NCBI RefSeq assembly: GCF_014695715.1
Contig: NZ_JACJOT010000006.1
Location: 744,001-808,000, forward strand
From: Microcoleus sp. FACHB-68
GTDB lineage: Bacteria; Cyanobacteriota; Cyanobacteriia; Cyanobacteriales; Oscillatoriaceae
DNA: 64,000 nucleotides
Direction of reading: 5' to 3'
A program made the translations under genes and the position numbers. The notes under the pieces were generated by a model. That model searched no databases. It worked only from the letters and a program-made list of their open reading frames with translations, and was not told where the DNA came from. Shown here in pieces: positions 62,152-64,000 of this stretch (positions are counted from its first letter, which is position 1; each line of letters opens with the position of its first letter).

Positions 62152-63828
62152 ATGACCTCACCTACTTCTAACCAAATTTGGATCTACGATACGACGCTGC
62201 GCGATGGTGCTCAGCGTGAAGGGCTATCGCTGTCAATTGAGGATAAGTTGCGGATTGCCCGAAAGTTAGACCAGATGGGGATTCCGTTTATTGAGGGGGG
62301 TTGGCCGGGGGCGAATCCGAAGGATGTGCAGTTTTTTTGGCAATTGAAGGAAGAACCCCTGCAACAAGCGGAAGTGGTGGCGTTTTGTTCGACGCGGCGA
62401 CCGGGCACAACGGCGGCGGAAGATACGATGCTGCAACCAATTTTAGCCGCCGGCACGCGTTGGGTGACGATTTTCGGCAAGTCTTGGGATCTGCAGGTTA
62501 CGGAAGGGCTGAAAACCAGTCTGGATGAGAATTTGGCGATGATTCGGGACACGATTGAGTTTTTGAAATCATCAGGCCGGCGCGTGATTTATGATGCGGA
62601 ACACTGGTTTGATGGCTATAAGCAAAATCGGGATTATGCACTGCAAACCCTAGAGGCGGCGATGGCTGCCGGCGCGGAATGGCTGGTTTTGTGTGATACC
62701 AATGGGGGAACCTTGCCCCATGAAATTGCTGACATTGTCCGGGATGTCGTCAAAGCGATTTCCCCCATCCCCCATGCCCCATCCCCCATGCCCAATGCCC
62801 AATCCCCAATGCCCAATGCCCCATCCCCCATGCCCAAATTAGGCATCCACACCCATAATGATTCGGAAACGGCGGTGGCGAATGCTTTGGCGGCAGTGAT
62901 CGCCGGCGCGAGAATGGTACAAGGAACGATGAATGGCTATGGGGAACGCTGCGGCAATGCGAATTTGTGTTCGGTGATTCCGAATTTGCAGTTGAAGTTG
63001 GGGTTTTCCTGCATTGAGGCGGAACGGCTGGCACAATTGGCGGATACGAGCCGGTTTATTAGTGAAGTGGTAAATTTAGCTCCGGATGAACACGCTGCGT
63101 TTGTTGGGCGCTCGGCGTTTGCTCATAAGGGCGGAATTCATGTATCTGCGGTGGAGCGAAATCCCTTAACTTACGAGCATATTCAACCGGAATTAGTGGG
63201 AAATCAGCGCCGAATTGTGATTTCTGAGCAATCTGGGTTGAGTAATGTTTTGGCGAAAGCGCGGACATTTGGGATTGATTTGGATAAGCAAGATCCCCAA
63301 TGCCGGCAAATTTTACACCGGCTGAAGGAGTTGGAAAGTGAGGGATATCAGTTTGAAGGCGCTGAGGCAAGTTTTGATCTGCTGATGCGGGCGGCGTTGG
63401 GATGCCGCAGGCAGTTTTTTGAGTTGAAGGGGTTTCGGGTGCATTGCGATATCGCTGCCGGGGTTGAGTCTTATGCCTTGGCGACGATTAAGGTGGCGGT
63501 GAATGGGAAGGATTTGCTGGAGGCGGCAGAAGGAAACGGGCCGGTTTCTGCCCTGGATGCGGCGTTGCGAAAGGCGCTGGTGAATTTTTACCCAGAAATC
63601 GCTCAGTTTCAGCTAACAGATTATAAGGTGCGGATTCTCGATGGGGCTGCCGGCACTTCTGCGAAGACGCGGGTGCTGATTGAGTCTGCGGATGGGTTGC
63701 AACGCTGGACAACAGTGGGGGTTTCCGGGAATATTCTGGATGCTTCCTACCAAGCTGTGGTAGAGGGGTTGGAGTATGGGTTGCTGTTGCGAAATCAGGT
63801 GAAGGAATCGGTGTCTGTTGCCGGTTAA
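62152..63828 (+). CDS. cimA: Citramalate synthase (CimA) with an in-frame heptamer-repeat insertion
   Basis: A 558-residue LeuA-like enzyme that condenses pyruvate and acetyl-CoA to citramalate, the start of the threonine-independent isoleucine route. IWIYDTTLRDGAQREGLSLS holds the catalytic Arg-Asp, ISEVVNLAPDEHAAFVGRSAFAHKGGIHVSAVERNP is typical, and residues ~415-550 are the regulatory domain. Between the beta strand ending VVKAI and the metal-binding LGIHTHNDSETAVANAL about 25 residues (204-228), Ser/Pro/Met/Ala/Asn only, are encoded by CCCCATG-type heptamers. The frame opens with GTG 62128; ATG 62152 (MTSPTSNQIW) is preferred. Confidence 0.92.
   Translation: MTSPTSNQIWIYDTTLRDGAQREGLSLSIEDKLRIARKLDQMGIPFIEGGWPGANPKDVQFFWQLKEEPLQQAEVVAFCSTRRPGTTAAEDTMLQPILAAGTRWVTIFGKSWDLQVTEGLKTSLDENLAMIRDTIEFLKSSGRRVIYDAEHWFDGYKQNRDYALQTLEAAMAAGAEWLVLCDTNGGTLPHEIADIVRDVVKAISPIPHAPSPMPNAQSPMPNAPSPMPKLGIHTHNDSETAVANALAAVIAGARMVQGTMNGYGERCGNANLCSVIPNLQLKLGFSCIEAERLAQLADTSRFISEVVNLAPDEHAAFVGRSAFAHKGGIHVSAVERNPLTYEHIQPELVGNQRRIVISEQSGLSNVLAKARTFGIDLDKQDPQCRQILHRLKELESEGYQFEGAEASFDLLMRAALGCRRQFFELKGFRVHCDIAAGVESYALATIKVAVNGKDLLEAAEGNGPVSALDAALRKALVNFYPEIAQFQLTDYKVRILDGAAGTSAKTRVLIESADGLQRWTTVGVSGNILDASYQAVVEGLEYGLLLRNQVKESVSVAG
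62761..62835 (+). repeat. Heptanucleotide repeat array inside the citramalate synthase gene
   Basis: About 75 bp of CCCCCAT, GCCCCAT, GCCCAAT and CCCCAAT heptamers lie within the open frame and are translated as SPIPHAPSPMPNAQ and on. Its length is a multiple of three. The next such array is 0.7 kb upstream in the spacer. Confidence 0.92.
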
Positions 63829-63907
63829 GGGGAATTGTTGCGATCAGATCGGCGGCTTATCTATTTTGTGGGGATAAAGCTGCCGGTTATTGGTTGCCGG
63901 GGTAGGA

Positions 63908-64000
63908 ATGTTTTTAGTTGAGTTGGGATTTAGAAATAGTGAGTTAGGGGGAAATCCAGAAATTCAAATCATCCAATCGGGTGAATCAATTAGAGGAAGT
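63908..64000 (+). CDS. Possible start of a gene running off the window
   Basis: From ATG 63908 the frame is open for 31 codons to the window edge (MFLVELGFRNSELGG and on). The fragment has no recognisable motif, and the ribosome binding site is unclear (GGGGTAGGA directly before the ATG is too near). It may be a chance frame in the spacer after citramalate synthase. Confidence 0.25.
   Translation, partial: MFLVELGFRNSELGGNPEIQIIQSGESIRGS

Noticed and set aside
1-64000. tRNA, rRNA, tmRNA, RNase P or SRP RNA genes
   Set aside because: Spacers were read for T-loop GGTTCRANTCC-type words and the other conserved cores; none was convincing by eye. A covariance-model search would settle this.

Overview
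The window is a stretch of cyanobacterial chromosome. The evidence is a psb34-type photosystem II assembly peptide, GUN4- and WD40-linked Ser/Thr kinases, cyAbrB, DpsA, a ThiO-ThiG fusion, an EGY-type M50 protease, many small cyanobacterial orphan families (DUF1815, DUF2839, DUF3172, DUF1517) and heptanucleotide short tandem repeats of the CCCCATG type. A patX-like gene ending in HRGSGR, a family tied to multicellular cyanobacteria, together with tandem pentapeptide-repeat proteins and Uma2 genes, points to a filamentous form. Whether it makes heterocysts cannot be told. GCCGG/CCGGC words recur several times per kilobase in genes and spacers alike. I see no intact insertion sequence, prophage, CRISPR array, rRNA or tRNA gene.

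Layout. 0-3.9 kb: 3' part of a cation P-type ATPase, recF and a convergent DUF3172 gene. 4.3-12.3 kb: single genes (CHAD protein, Crp/Fnr regulator, GNAT acetyltransferase, alpha/beta hydrolase, DUF1815, DUF2839, a DinG-like protein with degraded motifs, a lipoprotein). 12.7-19.3 kb: a hybrid histidine kinase, a DUF1517 protein and two tandem pentapeptide-repeat paralogs. 20.4-26.4 kb: an Uma2 remnant, a kinase-GUN4 protein, then a tightly packed operon DUF4178 - spermidine-synthase-like - FemAB-like - DUF350, all on the minus strand. 26.6-31.0 kb: two related secreted proteins with their own terminators and a cluster of very small membrane proteins. 31.4-45 kb: a PIN-like membrane protein, an EGY-type protease, a class II aldolase, a kinase-WD40 protein, a large Tat-signal protein of unknown function, Rrf2, cyAbrB and DpsA. 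45-64 kb: a ferredoxin-like protein, a second kinase-WD40 protein, an intact Uma2 gene, metH, a geranylgeranyl-reductase-like enzyme, mtnA, a MalK-type ATPase, an alarmone-hydrolase-like HD protein, patX, psb34, thiO-thiG and citramalate synthase.

Most genes stand alone, as is usual in cyanobacteria. The clear exception is the four-gene membrane/amine-modification cassette at 22.4-26.4 kb. It joins an aminopropyltransferase-like enzyme, with one of the family's paired aspartates replaced, to a FemAB-type acyltransferase and two membrane proteins, and it is the best candidate here for a poorly described system. Methionine and one-carbon metabolism is represented by metH and mtnA, separated by the reductase gene. 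Thiamine (thiO-thiG) and isoleucine (citramalate synthase) genes diverge from a spacer rich in repeats. The same heptamer repeat that fills that spacer has also entered the citramalate synthase coding sequence in frame.
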